From Roseobacter litoralis Och 149 (GTDB lineage: Bacteria; Pseudomonadota; Alphaproteobacteria; Rhodobacterales; Rhodobacteraceae), in NCBI RefSeq assembly GCF_000154785.2, contig NC_015730.1, positions 1,612,001 through 1,676,000 on the forward strand: DNA of 64,000 nt. Reading direction: 5' to 3'. Below are positions 48,203 through 57,786 of the stretch, in pieces. Each line of letters opens with the position of its first letter. The stretch's first letter is position 1. The notes under the pieces were generated by a model. It ran no database searches. It worked only from the letters and a program-made list of their open reading frames with translations, and was not told the DNA's origin. The translations under genes were made by a program, and so were the position numbers.

Positions 48203-49075
48203 TCAGGTGATCCCGGACAGGAATGTCTCCAGCGCAAGGCTCGTTTCATCCGGTGACTGGTCGATGAAAAAGTGCCCCCCCGGAATCGCAGTTGAGGTCA
48301 TATGCGAAAGTTTTTCGCGCCATGTGTCAGCAACGTTATAGGACTTGGCCATGGCGCCGTCCGAACCAAACAGGACAAGCGAGGGTGTATCGATGCGCCG
48401 ACAGTGATCCTGCGAATCATGCGCGAAATCGATGTGCAATGCCGCGCGGTAATCCGCACACATCCCGCGTATCGTATCGGCATCACGCCAGGCCGCGCGA
48501 TATGCATCCAAAGCATCGGTTTCGAAATCAGATAGCTTTGCAGCCCCAAACCCAAGCAGGCAGCTTTCGTAATAGGTGTCAGGATCGTGCCCGATCAGAG
48601 TTTCGGGAAATGGGTAGGGCTGAGCCAGAAAAAACCAGTGATAATAGGCCTCGGCCACCTCTTTTGATAGATTATCCAGCAACAGGTGCGTTGGCACGAT
48701 GTCCATGACTGTCAGGCTGTGAACGGCCTCTTGATGATCCAGTGCCATCCGGTGCGCGACCCGTCCCCCCCGATCATGCCCGACCACATGAAACCTGTCG
48801 TGACCCAGAGCGCGCATGAGTGCCACCTGATCGCAGGCCATATGTCGAAAGCTAAAAGCGGCAGTGCCATCCGGTTTGCTGCTGTGGCCATAACCTCTCA
48901 GGTCTGCTGCAACGATGGTGAAGTTTTCGGCCAGTTGCGCGGCGACGGCATGCCACATCACATGGGTTTGAGGAAACCCGTGCAACAGAAGGACAGGGGG
49001 GCCTTGCCCGCCTGATCGATAATGAATGGTCTGTCCGTTGACCGAGGCGTCGCCTGCATCAAACCCCGCAAACAT
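48203..49075 (-). CDS. Alpha/beta hydrolase, fluoroacetate/haloacetate dehalogenase-like
   Basis: Probably hydrolyses a small halogenated acid or related ester. The ATG overlapping the upstream peptidase stop (ATGA) gives 290 residues. The nucleophile is an Asp, not Ser: GHD101RGGR with Arg102 and Arg105, acid Asp125, and general-base His268 in PGGHFF. His146-Trp147 (AYYHWFF) and Tyr209 (CADYRAA) match the halide pocket of the fluoroacetate dehalogenase family. The activity itself is not proven; epoxide-hydrolase-like roles are possible. Confidence 0.85.
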   Translation of the reverse strand: MFAGFDAGDASVNGQTIHYRSGGQGPPVLLLHGFPQTHVMWHAVAAQLAENFTIVAADLRGYGHSSKPDGTAAFSFRHMACDQVALMRALGHDRFHVVGHDRGGRVAHRMALDHQEAVHSLTVMDIVPTHLLLDNLSKEVAEAYYHWFFLAQPYPFPETLIGHDPDTYYESCLLGFGAAKLSDFETDALDAYRAAWRDADTIRGMCADYRAALHIDFAHDSQDHCRRIDTPSLVLFGSDGAMAKSYNVADTWREKLSHMTSTAIPGGHFFIDQSPDETSLALETFLSGIT

Positions 49076-50445
49076 CAGGTCAGTGCCGCGAGAATGCGCA
49101 CCCAACTACGCGCGCCTTTGTGAAAACTCTCCAGATCGTATTTTTCATTCGGTGAATGCAGGCCATCGTCGTCTTTGCCAAAACCGATCAGCAGCGGTTT
49201 GGTGTTCAGGATGTCCTGAAAATGCCCCGCAATCGGAATCGACCCGCCGCCGCCGATATAGGCGGCAGGCACGCCCCATTCTGCGCTCAATGCCGCGAGT
49301 GCCTTGTCAAACCGCGGGTCCCCGGCGTCGATGACGCAGGCCTCGCTTGCCCCGTGCTCTACGAAACTGGCTGTGCAATCGGGCGGCAGGAGGCTTTGGA
49401 CCATGGCGCGGAAGTTCTCGCGGATCGCGTGCGGGTCCTGATCCCCGACCAGCCGAAAGCTGATTTTCGCATGCGCTTGCGAAGGCAGGACAGTTTTGAA
49501 ACCTTCACCAATGTACCCACCCCAGATGCCGTTGACCTCGCAGGTGGGGCGGGACCATGTCATCTCAAGAGGTGTCACACCTGCCTCACCGGCAGGGACA
49601 GAAAGATCAACGTCACCCAGAAACTGTTTGTGATCAAACCCGAGACTGGCCCACTGCGCCTGCATGTCAGCGCTCAGATCAGGGACACCGTCATAGAAAT
49701 CTGGGATAGTTACGCGACCCGTTTCGTCATGCAGGGCGGCGATGACACGCGACAGCACGCGAATGGGGTTCATCGCGATGCCGCCGTAATAGCCCGAATG
49801 CAGGTCCTTGTCAGGGCCGGTGATGGTGATCTCATCCGACATCATCCCGCGCAGCATCGTGACAATCGCAGGCGTTTTGCTTTCAAACATCGCCGTGTCA
49901 CAGATCAGGGCCAGATCGGCGCGCAACTCGTCACTGTTTTCTTCCATGAAGGGCACCAGTGAGGGCGAACCGCTTTCTTCTTCTCCTTCGAAAAAGAAGG
50001 TGATCTTGCAGGGCAGGGCTCCGTGTTCTGCCTTCCATGCGCGGCAGGCCTCAAGAAAGGTCATCAACTGGCCCTTGTCATCTGCCGTACCACGCCCGCG
50101 CAGTACCGGACCTTTTTCTGTTTGTTCGAGTTTCGGATCAAACGGATCGTTGTTCCAAAGCTCAATCGGATCAACGGGTTGGACGTCATAGTGACCGTAA
50201 AACAGCAGATGTGGGCCGGGTCCGTCCGCGTGTCCGACCACCATAGGATGCCCCGGCGTCTTGCGTTTTTCAGCCGTGATACCCATGCTTTGCAGGTCGG
50301 CAACCAGCCAGTCGGCGGCACGTTCGCAGTCGCTCTTGTAGGCGGGGTCGGTTGAGATCGACGCGATACGCAACAGCTCAAACAGCCGTTCTGTGGCTTT
50401 GGGCATTTCTGCATCAAGGCGGGATAAAACAGCGTCCAGCGACAT
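49075..50445 (-). CDS. M20 family dipeptidase/metallopeptidase
   Basis: A cytosolic zinc peptidase of the M20 CPG2-type. The ATG after AGGAGA gives 456 residues. Metal ligands include His85 and Asp87 (FYGHYDVQPVD), the bridging Asp122 (RGTADDKG) and the FEGEEESGSP glutamates. A lid/dimerisation domain is inserted as in other dipeptidases. It is encoded upstream of, and overlaps, the hydrolase gene, so the two are one unit; a shared substrate is not evident. Confidence 0.92.
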   Translation of the reverse strand: MSLDAVLSRLDAEMPKATERLFELLRIASISTDPAYKSDCERAADWLVADLQSMGITAEKRKTPGHPMVVGHADGPGPHLLFYGHYDVQPVDPIELWNNDPFDPKLEQTEKGPVLRGRGTADDKGQLMTFLEACRAWKAEHGALPCKITFFFEGEEESGSPSLVPFMEENSDELRADLALICDTAMFESKTPAIVTMLRGMMSDEITITGPDKDLHSGYYGGIAMNPIRVLSRVIAALHDETGRVTIPDFYDGVPDLSADMQAQWASLGFDHKQFLGDVDLSVPAGEAGVTPLEMTWSRPTCEVNGIWGGYIGEGFKTVLPSQAHAKISFRLVGDQDPHAIRENFRAMVQSLLPPDCTASFVEHGASEACVIDAGDPRFDKALAALSAEWGVPAAYIGGGGSIPIAGHFQDILNTKPLLIGFGKDDDGLHSPNEKYDLESFHKGARSWVRILAALT

Positions 50446-50555
50446 GAGGTGTTCTCCTGAGTTAGGTAGCGCGCACCCTATCAGCCGCAAAGGTACTGTC
50501 CAGATCATGGCACCGCATATCCTGCGCTACTGCGACATGGCGTCCTGCGTTGGGT

Positions 50556-50584
50556 TATTGAATAATTGAAGGCTGTTCTATACT
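50556..50584 (+). promoter_or_regulatory. Candidate hemA promoter
   Basis: TATACT (50579-50584) is a near-perfect -10; TATTGA at 50556-50561 (17-bp spacer) or TTGAAT two bases later may be the -35. It lies about 60 bases before the hemA start. No FnrL-type TTGAT-N4-ATCAA box was found. Confidence 0.45.
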
Positions 50585-50645
50585 CATCCCAAGAAGTGAG
50601 CGTGCCACCTCACCAGAGTTGGCGATCGATACAGGAGACGCGCGC

Positions 50646-51869
50646 GTGGAGTATACTGAGAAGCTGGACGAAGCGCTTGCGCGTCTGCATGAGGAAGGGC
50701 GCTACAGAACCTTCATCGACATTGAGCGGCGCAATGGACAGTTTCCGCACGCAGTATGGACACAGCCGGACGGACAACAGCGTGATATTACCGTTTGGTG
50801 CGGTAACGACTATCTCGGGATGGGTCAGAACCCGGTGGTTCTGGACGCCATGCATGAGGCGCTGGAGGCAACCGGGGCAGGGTCGGGCGGCACCCGCAAT
50901 ATTTCAGGCACAACGGTCTATCATAAGCGCCTCGAGGCGGAACTGGCCGATTTGCACAACAAAGAAACGGCGCTGCTCTTTACCTCTGCCTACATTGCAA
51001 ATGATGCGACGCTGTCGACCTTGCCGAAATTGTTTCCCGGCCTGATCATCTATTCGGATGCGTTGAACCATGCCTCGATGATCGAGGGCGTGCGTCGCAA
51101 TGGCGGCGCAAAGCGGATATTCCGGCACAATGACGTTGATCATCTGCGCGAACTGCTTGCGGCGGATGATCCTGCGGCCCCGAAACTGATTGCGTTTGAG
51201 TCGATTTATTCGATGGATGGCGATTTTGGCCCGATTGCAGCCATTTGTGATCTGGCCGACGAATTTAACGCCCTGACCTATATCGACGAGGTACATGCGG
51301 TCGGCATGTATGGTCCGCGCGGCGCCGGTGTGGCTGAGCGTGACGGGGTGATGCATCGCATCGACATCATCAACGGAACACTGGCGAAAGCCTATGGCGT
51401 GTTGGGCGGCTACATCGCAGCGTCGGAAAAAATGTGTGACGCGATAAGGTCTTATGCGCCAGGCTTCATCTTTACCACCTCTCTGCCGCCGGCCATTGCG
51501 GCGGGTGCTGCCGCGTCTGTGGCGCATCTCAAACGCAGCCCCGAACTGCGCGAAGCGCATCAGTTGCAGGCGCGCATTCTTAAAATGCGTCTGAACGGAC
51601 TTGGCCTGCCGATCATCGATCATGGCAGCCATATCGTGCCCGTCATGGTCGGAGACCCGGTTCATACGAAAAACCTGAGCGATATGTTATTGGCGGATCA
51701 CGGGATTTACGTACAGCCGATTAACTATCCGACTGTACCGCGCGGGACTGAGCGGTTGCGCTTTACCCCGTCGCCTGTACATGGCCCGCGTGAGCTGGAT
51801 GCACTGGTGCGCGCGATGGACGGACTTTGGTCACATTGTGCGCTAAATCGCGCCGAGGAGGCAGGTTAA
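50646..51869 (+). CDS. hemA: 5-aminolevulinate synthase
   Basis: Condenses glycine and succinyl-CoA to 5-aminolevulinate, the C4-pathway entry to haem and, where made, bacteriochlorophyll. GTG after AGGAG (8-base spacing) gives 407 residues beginning with [20 protein letters not shown], as in Rhodobacter HemA. The PLP lysine is Lys248 in NGTLAKAYG, the same number as in R. capsulatus. [11 protein letters not shown] and [12 protein letters not shown] bind substrate. It is followed by a terminator. Confidence 0.97.
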   Translation: MEYTEKLDEALARLHEEGRYRTFIDIERRNGQFPHAVWTQPDGQQRDITVWCGNDYLGMGQNPVVLDAMHEALEATGAGSGGTRNISGTTVYHKRLEAELADLHNKETALLFTSAYIANDATLSTLPKLFPGLIIYSDALNHASMIEGVRRNGGAKRIFRHNDVDHLRELLAADDPAAPKLIAFESIYSMDGDFGPIAAICDLADEFNALTYIDEVHAVGMYGPRGAGVAERDGVMHRIDIINGTLAKAYGVLGGYIAASEKMCDAIRSYAPGFIFTTSLPPAIAAGAAASVAHLKRSPELREAHQLQARILKMRLNGLGLPIIDHGSHIVPVMVGDPVHTKNLSDMLLADHGIYVQPINYPTVPRGTERLRFTPSPVHGPRELDALVRAMDGLWSHCALNRAEEAG

Positions 51870-51932
51870 CCTGAGGTCTGGTGAAATTCGAGTTGCCTTG
51901 TGTTAACCTAACCTAAACAACAAGTCAGGTAC

Positions 51933-51954
51933 GAATCGTGGGGACGATTCTTTT
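51933..51954 (+). terminator. Intrinsic terminator after hemA
   Basis: GAATCGT (51933-51939) and ACGATTC (51944-51950) form a perfect 7-bp stem with loop GGGG, then TTTT. Short T-run, so efficiency may be moderate. Confidence 0.6.
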
Positions 51955-52004
51955 CCACTGACGACGGCAGGTTGACAGGCTGGAGCAAGACGGGGCGGTA
52001 CGCT

Positions 52005-53249
52005 ATGATTGGACGCAGGCACGCTGCGAGTGAGGAAGACCCTGTTGAACGCAAGGCGTTCGACGATTTCGAACTGCGACTTGGCGATGTTATGCGCGGC
52101 GAGCGGGCGACGATGGGCAAGTCGCTTCTGGATGTTCAGCGGGAGTTGAGGATCAAGGCCTCTTACATCGCGGCGATTGAAGATTGCGATCCCGATGCCT
52201 TTGATACCCCCGGGTTTATCGCTGGTTACGTACGGTCCTACGCGCGCTATCTTGGCATGAACCCGGACGACGTTTTCGAGACATTCTGCCAGGAAAGCGG
52301 GTTCACCGTCGCGCATGGGATGTCGGCCGAAGCCTCTGTTATCAAAAAGACAAAGCAAAAGCCAAATGCGGGCCGCTCGTTGGAACATGACATGTTCAAA
52401 CGTCCCGGCACCCCCTTTATTCCTGCGGGCGAAAGTTTCTGGTCACGCATCGAACCGGGTGCTGTCGGCTCTTCGCTCGTTCTGATCGCGTTGATTTCGG
52501 CGATTGGATTTGGCGGATACGCCGTGCTTCAGGAAGTGCAGCGTGTTCAAGTAGCGCCCGCCGATCAGACCCCGATCGTTTTGTCAGACCTTGATCCGCT
52601 GGATGGTGTCTTGGCTGCGGCGCCTGATACAGCGGCATCAGGCGCGTTGCCTGTGGGCATGGATACTGTGCGCATCGACCCATTGGATCAGCTTTTTCGG
52701 CCCGATGCGCTGGATGTGCCGGTTATGATTGCGCGCGACGCGCCCATCGCGACGCTGGATCCCCGAACCGTCGGCAGCTTTGCGCAGACGTCCCAGCCGG
52801 GGCCCGAACGGTTGTCAGACAGCCTTCTTGTCGAAAACGACTTGGCGAATGCGGATCGGGTGCCAAGTGTCGAGGGGCAGGTACCCATCGTTGTAAAAGC
52901 ACCCGGTCCTGCCTTGCGGATGGTGGCCGTGCGACCTGCCTGGGTGCGGGTTAGCGCGCCTGATGGCACTGTAATTCTCGAGACAATTATGGAACCGGGT
53001 GAGACGTGGGATGCGCCTGTTGGTGGCGAGCCTGCGTTGTTGCGGACCGGTGAAAGTGGCGCGATATATTTTGCGCTGAATGGTGAGTATTACGGGCCGG
53101 TTGGAAAAACGGGAACCATCACGTCGAACATCTCGCTCGAGGTCGCTTCGCTCAAAGCAACCTATCAGGTCGCGGATCTGGCGGCGGATGAAGCATTGGC
53201 AACAACCGTCGTTGAGCTTCAGACACCTGCGGGTCCTGCGTCAGAATAA
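52005..53249 (+). CDS. RodZ-like helix-turn-helix membrane protein (DUF4115)
   Basis: Likely helps organise cell shape through MreB, as RodZ does. The start at MIGRRHAASEED gives 414 residues; an upstream TTG is less likely. An N-terminal Xre-like helix-turn-helix (FELRLGDVMRGERATMGKSLLDVQRELRIKASYIAAIEDCD) is followed by a linker, one membrane helix (VGSSLVLIALISAIGFGGYAVLQ, about residue 160), a long disordered region and a C-terminal DUF4115 domain (VRPAWVRVSAPDGTVILETIMEPGETW). It precedes ispG, as often seen. Confidence 0.9.
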   Translation: MIGRRHAASEEDPVERKAFDDFELRLGDVMRGERATMGKSLLDVQRELRIKASYIAAIEDCDPDAFDTPGFIAGYVRSYARYLGMNPDDVFETFCQESGFTVAHGMSAEASVIKKTKQKPNAGRSLEHDMFKRPGTPFIPAGESFWSRIEPGAVGSSLVLIALISAIGFGGYAVLQEVQRVQVAPADQTPIVLSDLDPLDGVLAAAPDTAASGALPVGMDTVRIDPLDQLFRPDALDVPVMIARDAPIATLDPRTVGSFAQTSQPGPERLSDSLLVENDLANADRVPSVEGQVPIVVKAPGPALRMVAVRPAWVRVSAPDGTVILETIMEPGETWDAPVGGEPALLRTGESGAIYFALNGEYYGPVGKTGTITSNISLEVASLKATYQVADLAADEALATTVVELQTPAGPASE

Positions 53250-53335
53250 CTGCCCCACAAATTGAAAAGGGTGATTGCGGGTTGGGGCCTGAGTGTCTAG
53301 TTTAAGTGACAGACACAGCAATGAAGGTCCCACCG

Positions 53336-54466
53336 ATGTCGCTTAATCATGTACGCCCTTGGCGCAACATATACCGCAGAACATCACGCCAGATCATGGT
53401 TGGCAACGTGCCTGTTGGGGGCGACGCGCCTATTACAGTACAGACGATGACCAACACGCTGACGACAGATGTTAAAGGCACAATTGATCAAATCAATGCG
53501 GCAACAGAAGCGGGGGCGGATATCGTTCGTGTCTCGGTGCCGGATCAAGCTTCCTCTCAAGCGCTCAAACAGATCGTGACCGAGGTGTCGGTTCCCATCG
53601 TCGCAGACATCCACTTTCACTATAAAAGAGGGATCGAAGCGGCGGAGGCGGGGGCTGCGTGTCTGCGGATAAACCCCGGTAACATCGGCGATGAAAAGCG
53701 CGTGAAAGAGGTCATCAAGGCGGCGCGGGACCATAATTGTTCAATCCGCATCGGCGTGAACGCGGGCAGCCTTGAAAAGCATCTCTTGGACAAATACGGT
53801 GAACCCTGTCCTGATGCGATGGTGGAAAGCGGGCTCGACCATATCAAGATCCTGCAAGATAACGATTTTCACGAATTCAAAATCAGCTGCAAAGCATCCG
53901 ACGTTTTCATGGCGGCAGCGGCCTATCAGCAGTTGGCCGATGCAACTGATGCACCCATCCACCTTGGCATCACCGAGGCGGGGGGGCTTGTGTCGGGAAC
54001 AATCAAATCTGCGATCGGTTTGGGCAATCTGCTTTGGATGGGTATTGGCGATACCATACGCGTCAGCCTGTCGGCAGACCCCGTCGAAGAGGTCAAGGTT
54101 GGCTATGAAATCCTGAAATCACTGGGATTGCGTCATCGCGGTGTGAATATCATTAGCTGCCCCAGTTGTGCGCGGCAGGGTTTTGACGTGATCAAGACGG
54201 TCGAAGCCCTCGAGAAACGTCTGGAGCACATCAGAACGCCAATGAGTCTGAGTATCATTGGATGCGTGGTGAACGGACCCGGTGAGGCCTTGATGACCGA
54301 TGTCGGGTTTACCGGCGGCGGTGCGGGCTCGGGCATGGTGTATCTGGCGGGCAAACAAAGCCACAAATTGGACAACGACCAGATGGTTGAACATATTGTG
54401 GAGCAGGTCGAACAAAAGGCCGCTGAGCTTGAAGCTGCAGCGGCCCTTGCGGATGCGGCTGAATAG
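53336..54466 (+). CDS. ispG: 4-hydroxy-3-methylbut-2-en-1-yl diphosphate synthase (flavodoxin/ferredoxin)
   Basis: Seventh step of the MEP isoprenoid pathway, reducing MEcPP to HMBPP with a [4Fe-4S] cluster. The start at [11 protein letters not shown] is preferred because it follows an AAGG site; GTG 53306 and ATG 53321 are alternatives giving slightly longer proteins. The barrel carries DIVRVSVPD and [11 protein letters not shown]. Cluster cysteines lie in [10 protein letters not shown] and [10 protein letters not shown], with the Glu ligand in the latter. Confidence 0.96.
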   Translation: MSLNHVRPWRNIYRRTSRQIMVGNVPVGGDAPITVQTMTNTLTTDVKGTIDQINAATEAGADIVRVSVPDQASSQALKQIVTEVSVPIVADIHFHYKRGIEAAEAGAACLRINPGNIGDEKRVKEVIKAARDHNCSIRIGVNAGSLEKHLLDKYGEPCPDAMVESGLDHIKILQDNDFHEFKISCKASDVFMAAAAYQQLADATDAPIHLGITEAGGLVSGTIKSAIGLGNLLWMGIGDTIRVSLSADPVEEVKVGYEILKSLGLRHRGVNIISCPSCARQGFDVIKTVEALEKRLEHIRTPMSLSIIGCVVNGPGEALMTDVGFTGGGAGSGMVYLAGKQSHKLDNDQMVEHIVEQVEQKAAELEAAAALADAAE

Positions 54467-54475
54467 GGCGGTACG

Positions 54476-55225
54476 TTAACCGCGCTTTTCGTCGACAATC
54501 ATTTGCAGCTGATCCATCGGTAAAAAGCCGCGCAGCATCTCATCATCGAGCACGAATGTGGGAGTACCACTGATCTGCAACCGCTGCGCCAGTGCGCGCG
54601 TCGCCATCAGTTCTTGGGTGACTTCATCCGCTTCCATGCGCGCTTCGATCTGATCAGTGTTCAGACCGAACGTGTCTGCAAGGCGCCTCAGGGCAGGGAT
54701 TGTAATATCGCCGTTGTAGGACATCAGCGCATCATGCATCGCTTTGTAGGCGTCAGGGCCTTCTTCCAGCTTGGTGGCGATGGCAAATCGGGATGCCAGC
54801 AATGACTGCTCCCCGAGAATCGGGAACTCCTTGACGACAAAACGAATGTTGTCATCAGCGGCGAGCAGTTTTTCGACCTCACCGAACGCGCGTTTGCAAA
54901 ACCCGCAGCGATAATCCATGAACTCCACAAGGGTGATATCACCATCGGGATTGCCGCCGACATAGGAAAAGCCGTCGTTGAAAATCGCCTCGGCGTTTCG
55001 GGAGACCAAATCTACGTCAGCCTGCGCCTGCACCTCGGCTTGCCGTTCTTCCAAGGCATTGACGGCCTCCATGATCACCTGTGGGTTTTCCATCAGATAG
55101 GCACGCACCTCTGCCCCGAATTGCGTGCGTTCTTCGTCTGACATCGCACTCAGATCGAGCGCCAACGCCGGAGCGGTTGCGGTTATCAGGCTCAGGGCAA
55201 AAGCCATCAGTCGTTTTTTCAGCAT
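54476..55225 (-). CDS. DsbA-family periplasmic thiol oxidoreductase
   Basis: Periplasmic disulfide-exchange protein. The 249 residues have a signal peptide (MLKKRLMAFALSLITATAPALA), a helical N-terminal extension of about 60 residues as in ScsC/BdbD-like proteins, and a thioredoxin domain with active site C107GFC110 (DYRCGFCKRAF) and a cis-Pro loop (SGTPTF). The N-terminal helices could serve oligomerisation, typical for isomerase-like members. It follows the M48 protease gene by 3 bp, so the two envelope-quality proteins are co-expressed. Confidence 0.92.
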   Translation of the reverse strand: MLKKRLMAFALSLITATAPALALDLSAMSDEERTQFGAEVRAYLMENPQVIMEAVNALEERQAEVQAQADVDLVSRNAEAIFNDGFSYVGGNPDGDITLVEFMDYRCGFCKRAFGEVEKLLAADDNIRFVVKEFPILGEQSLLASRFAIATKLEEGPDAYKAMHDALMSYNGDITIPALRRLADTFGLNTDQIEARMEADEVTQELMATRALAQRLQISGTPTFVLDDEMLRGFLPMDQLQMIVDEKRG

Positions 55226-55228
55226 AGT

Positions 55229-56560
55229 TTATCTCCGTTTTGCGGCGCGTTCGGATGCAATCAACACATCTTGTGCCCGTTGCCAAGGGCCGGACCCTTC
55301 CGGCAGCAAATCAACGGCACGTTTGGCGTGAATGCCTGCGTCTTTCATCCGCCCCCTCAGCGCATAGCGTTCGGCGGTCACCACCGACGCCATGCCCTTC
55401 TGGCCGGATTTTGCATAGGCGACCGACAGATCGCGCAGCATCGTGCCATCTCTGAAATCGATTGTGCGTGCTTTTTCAAGCACCTGCTTGGCTTTGTTAA
55501 CATTACCCTCGACCAACAGCGCGCGCCCGTAGCCGGATAGGATCAGCGCATCGTTCGGGGCCAGTTGCACCGCCCGCCCATACGCCGCCGCAGCGGCGGA
55601 AAAATTGCGCGTCTCAAACAGAATTTGTCCGCGTTGATCATGGTAAAACGGATCGTTGGGTTGCAGCGTGATGGCCTTGTCAATCGCCGCAAGGGCTTGT
55701 TTCGTGCGGGACTGGCGGTGCTCAGCAACCGCTTCGCGCAGAAGGCGTACATCCTGATAGGGGCTTTCGTTCAACCGGCGCAGCGTCCATTTGGGCGCGC
55801 GGGTATAGGCGCTGAGCTTGCCCTTAACCCGTTCAAACCAGTAATCTGCGGTGGCATTGTCGTTCGTCGCATTCCCGTAGGCGGCGACATAGCCCTCAAG
55901 CGCGCGCATCCGGTCGCGGGACAGGGGGTGAGAGCGTGTGTAGGGATCCTGACGCGTTTCGGCCAGCAGTTCCTGACCGCGAAACAGTTGCAGGACCTGC
56001 GACATGCCCGCAGGGTTTATTCCGGCAGAGCGCATAAAGCGCACAGCGGATTGATCGGCGGAGGCTTCTTCGGCGCGGGTATGGCGCAAAAAGCGATTAA
56101 TAGCCGAGCTTTGCGTGCCCAGCAAAACGCCCGCACCAGCCTCGCCGCCACCCGCTGCTGCCGCAACAGCGGCAAGGGCGATGCCAAATCCGGCGGCAGT
56201 GCGCGCGCTGGCAAGGTTGTTCATTCGCCGGGTGAGGTGCCCATTGGCGATATGCGCCGCTTCATGCGCGATCACGCCCTGCAACATGGCGGCGTTGCTC
56301 ATACGGTTGATCAGCCCGTAGTGCAGGAAAATGGCGTCCGTGCTGATGACAAATGCGTTCAGCGAACTGTCATCGACAACCAATATCTTGACGCGCGATG
56401 GGCTGAGACCAGCAGCAGTCAGCACAGGAGCGGCCAGTTGTTTGAGCCCGTATTCGAGATCCGCGTCCCGCAAGAGCCCCTGCGCCGACACTGTCTGTGC
56501 AAACAGACAAAAGATCAGCGCCGGGATTGACGTCCGTCGGAATACGCGATGAAACCACAT
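55229..56560 (-). CDS. M48 family metalloprotease with TPR repeats (BepA/YfgC type)
   Basis: Periplasmic protease related to BepA, which handles misassembled outer-membrane proteins. The start MWFHRVFRR gives 443 residues with a signal peptide ending at VSAQ; an upstream ATG (56584) overlaps the divergent gene's start. The zinc motif is H99EAAH103 (VIAHEAAHIANGHL), followed by the EEASADQSAVRFM Glu ligand. Several TPR-like helices fill the C-terminus (residues 265-430). Confidence 0.9.
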   Translation of the reverse strand: MWFHRVFRRTSIPALIFCLFAQTVSAQGLLRDADLEYGLKQLAAPVLTAAGLSPSRVKILVVDDSSLNAFVISTDAIFLHYGLINRMSNAAMLQGVIAHEAAHIANGHLTRRMNNLASARTAAGFGIALAAVAAAAGGGEAGAGVLLGTQSSAINRFLRHTRAEEASADQSAVRFMRSAGINPAGMSQVLQLFRGQELLAETRQDPYTRSHPLSRDRMRALEGYVAAYGNATNDNATADYWFERVKGKLSAYTRAPKWTLRRLNESPYQDVRLLREAVAEHRQSRTKQALAAIDKAITLQPNDPFYHDQRGQILFETRNFSAAAAAYGRAVQLAPNDALILSGYGRALLVEGNVNKAKQVLEKARTIDFRDGTMLRDLSVAYAKSGQKGMASVVTAERYALRGRMKDAGIHAKRAVDLLPEGSGPWQRAQDVLIASERAAKRR

Positions 56561-56582
56561 GACACCATAAGGAGCGGTTTTC

Positions 56583-57725
56583 ATGCGGGTTTCAAGGCGT
56601 TCTTCGGTCGATCCCTTCATTGTGATGGACGTGATGGAGGCAGCGCGTCAGGCAGAAGCGGCAGGACGGCACATTATTCATATGGAAGTGGGCCAGCCCG
56701 GCACCGGTGCACCCAAAGCTGCGGCATCTGCACTGGCTGATGCGATGGGGCGGGAATCGCTGGGGTATACGGTGGCTTTGGGCTTGCCTGCCCTGCGCGC
56801 CCGCATCGCGCGTCTGTACGGGGAATGGTACGATGTGGACCTTGATCCGCAGCGGGTGATCATCACGCCGGGGTCTTCTGGCGGGTTCATTCTGGCCTTT
56901 ACCGCTCTTTTTGACACAGGTGACCGGGTCGGGATCGGCGCACCGGGATATCCCAGTTATCGCCAGATTTTGCGTGCATTGGATCTGTGCCCCGTCGATA
57001 TCGCCACCGCACCCGAAAACCGTTTTCAGCCTGTCGCCAGTGACCTTGAGGGGCGCGATCTGGCCGGGCTCATGGTCGCCTCACCAGCAAATCCTACGGG
57101 AACAATGCTGGACAAGGCGGCGCTTGGCAGTCTGATCGACGCAGCCGCCGGTCAGGGTGCGTCTTTCATTTCCGACGAAATCTATCATGGCATTGAGTAT
57201 GAGGCCAAGGCGGTCACCGCGCTGCAGGTGACGGATGAGGCCTATGTGATCAATTCGTTTTCCAAGTATTTCTCGATGACGGGCTGGCGGGTTGGCTGGC
57301 TGGTTGTCCCTGAGGACCATGTGCGCGTTATAGAACGGATCGCGCAGAACATGTTCATCTGCGCGCCCCATGCCAGCCAGATTGCCGCCCTCGCTGCGAT
57401 GGACGCCGAGGATGAATTGCAGGCGAATATGGATGTGTATCGGGCCAACCGCAAACTTATGCTCGAAGGGTTGCCAGAGGCCGGGTTCACGAAAATCGCG
57501 CCGCCCGACGGGGCGTTTTACGTCTATGCGGATGTGTCGGAAATGACCGATGACAGCCGCGCCTTTGCGGCGGAAACTCTCGAACAGGCAGGCGTGGCCG
57601 TCACGCCCGGACTTGATTTTGATCCATTGCGCGGACACCAGACGCTACGGTTTTCCTATGCGCGCTCGACTGCGGATATCGCCGAAGGGCTGGCACGGCT
57701 CGAGGCGTTCATGCAGGCACGCTAG
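56583..57725 (+). CDS. Class I/II aminotransferase
   Basis: PLP-dependent fold-type I aminotransferase of unresolved substrate. AAGGAG lies 8 bp before the ATG. The 380 residues contain HIIHMEVGQPGTGAPKAA, VIITPGSSGGFILAF, the Asn/Tyr region SPANPTGTMLD and the PLP lysine Lys228 (NSFSKYFSMTGWRVGW), then SYARSTADI with the carboxylate Arg. Similar genes are annotated as aspartate or alanine aminotransferases. The divergent protease start is only 22 bp away. Confidence 0.92.
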   Translation: MRVSRRSSVDPFIVMDVMEAARQAEAAGRHIIHMEVGQPGTGAPKAAASALADAMGRESLGYTVALGLPALRARIARLYGEWYDVDLDPQRVIITPGSSGGFILAFTALFDTGDRVGIGAPGYPSYRQILRALDLCPVDIATAPENRFQPVASDLEGRDLAGLMVASPANPTGTMLDKAALGSLIDAAAGQGASFISDEIYHGIEYEAKAVTALQVTDEAYVINSFSKYFSMTGWRVGWLVVPEDHVRVIERIAQNMFICAPHASQIAALAAMDAEDELQANMDVYRANRKLMLEGLPEAGFTKIAPPDGAFYVYADVSEMTDDSRAFAAETLEQAGVAVTPGLDFDPLRGHQTLRFSYARSTADIAEGLARLEAFMQAR

Positions 57726-57786
57726 CCCATTCCCTCCGGGGTTGAGGTGTTATAGGGTTCGGCAAAACAAACTGGCCGAGCAGCCC

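Noticed and set aside
50446..50645. FnrL box upstream of hemA
   Set aside because: No TTGAT-N4-ATCAA match was found; the AT-rich TTATTGAATAATTGAA does not fit.
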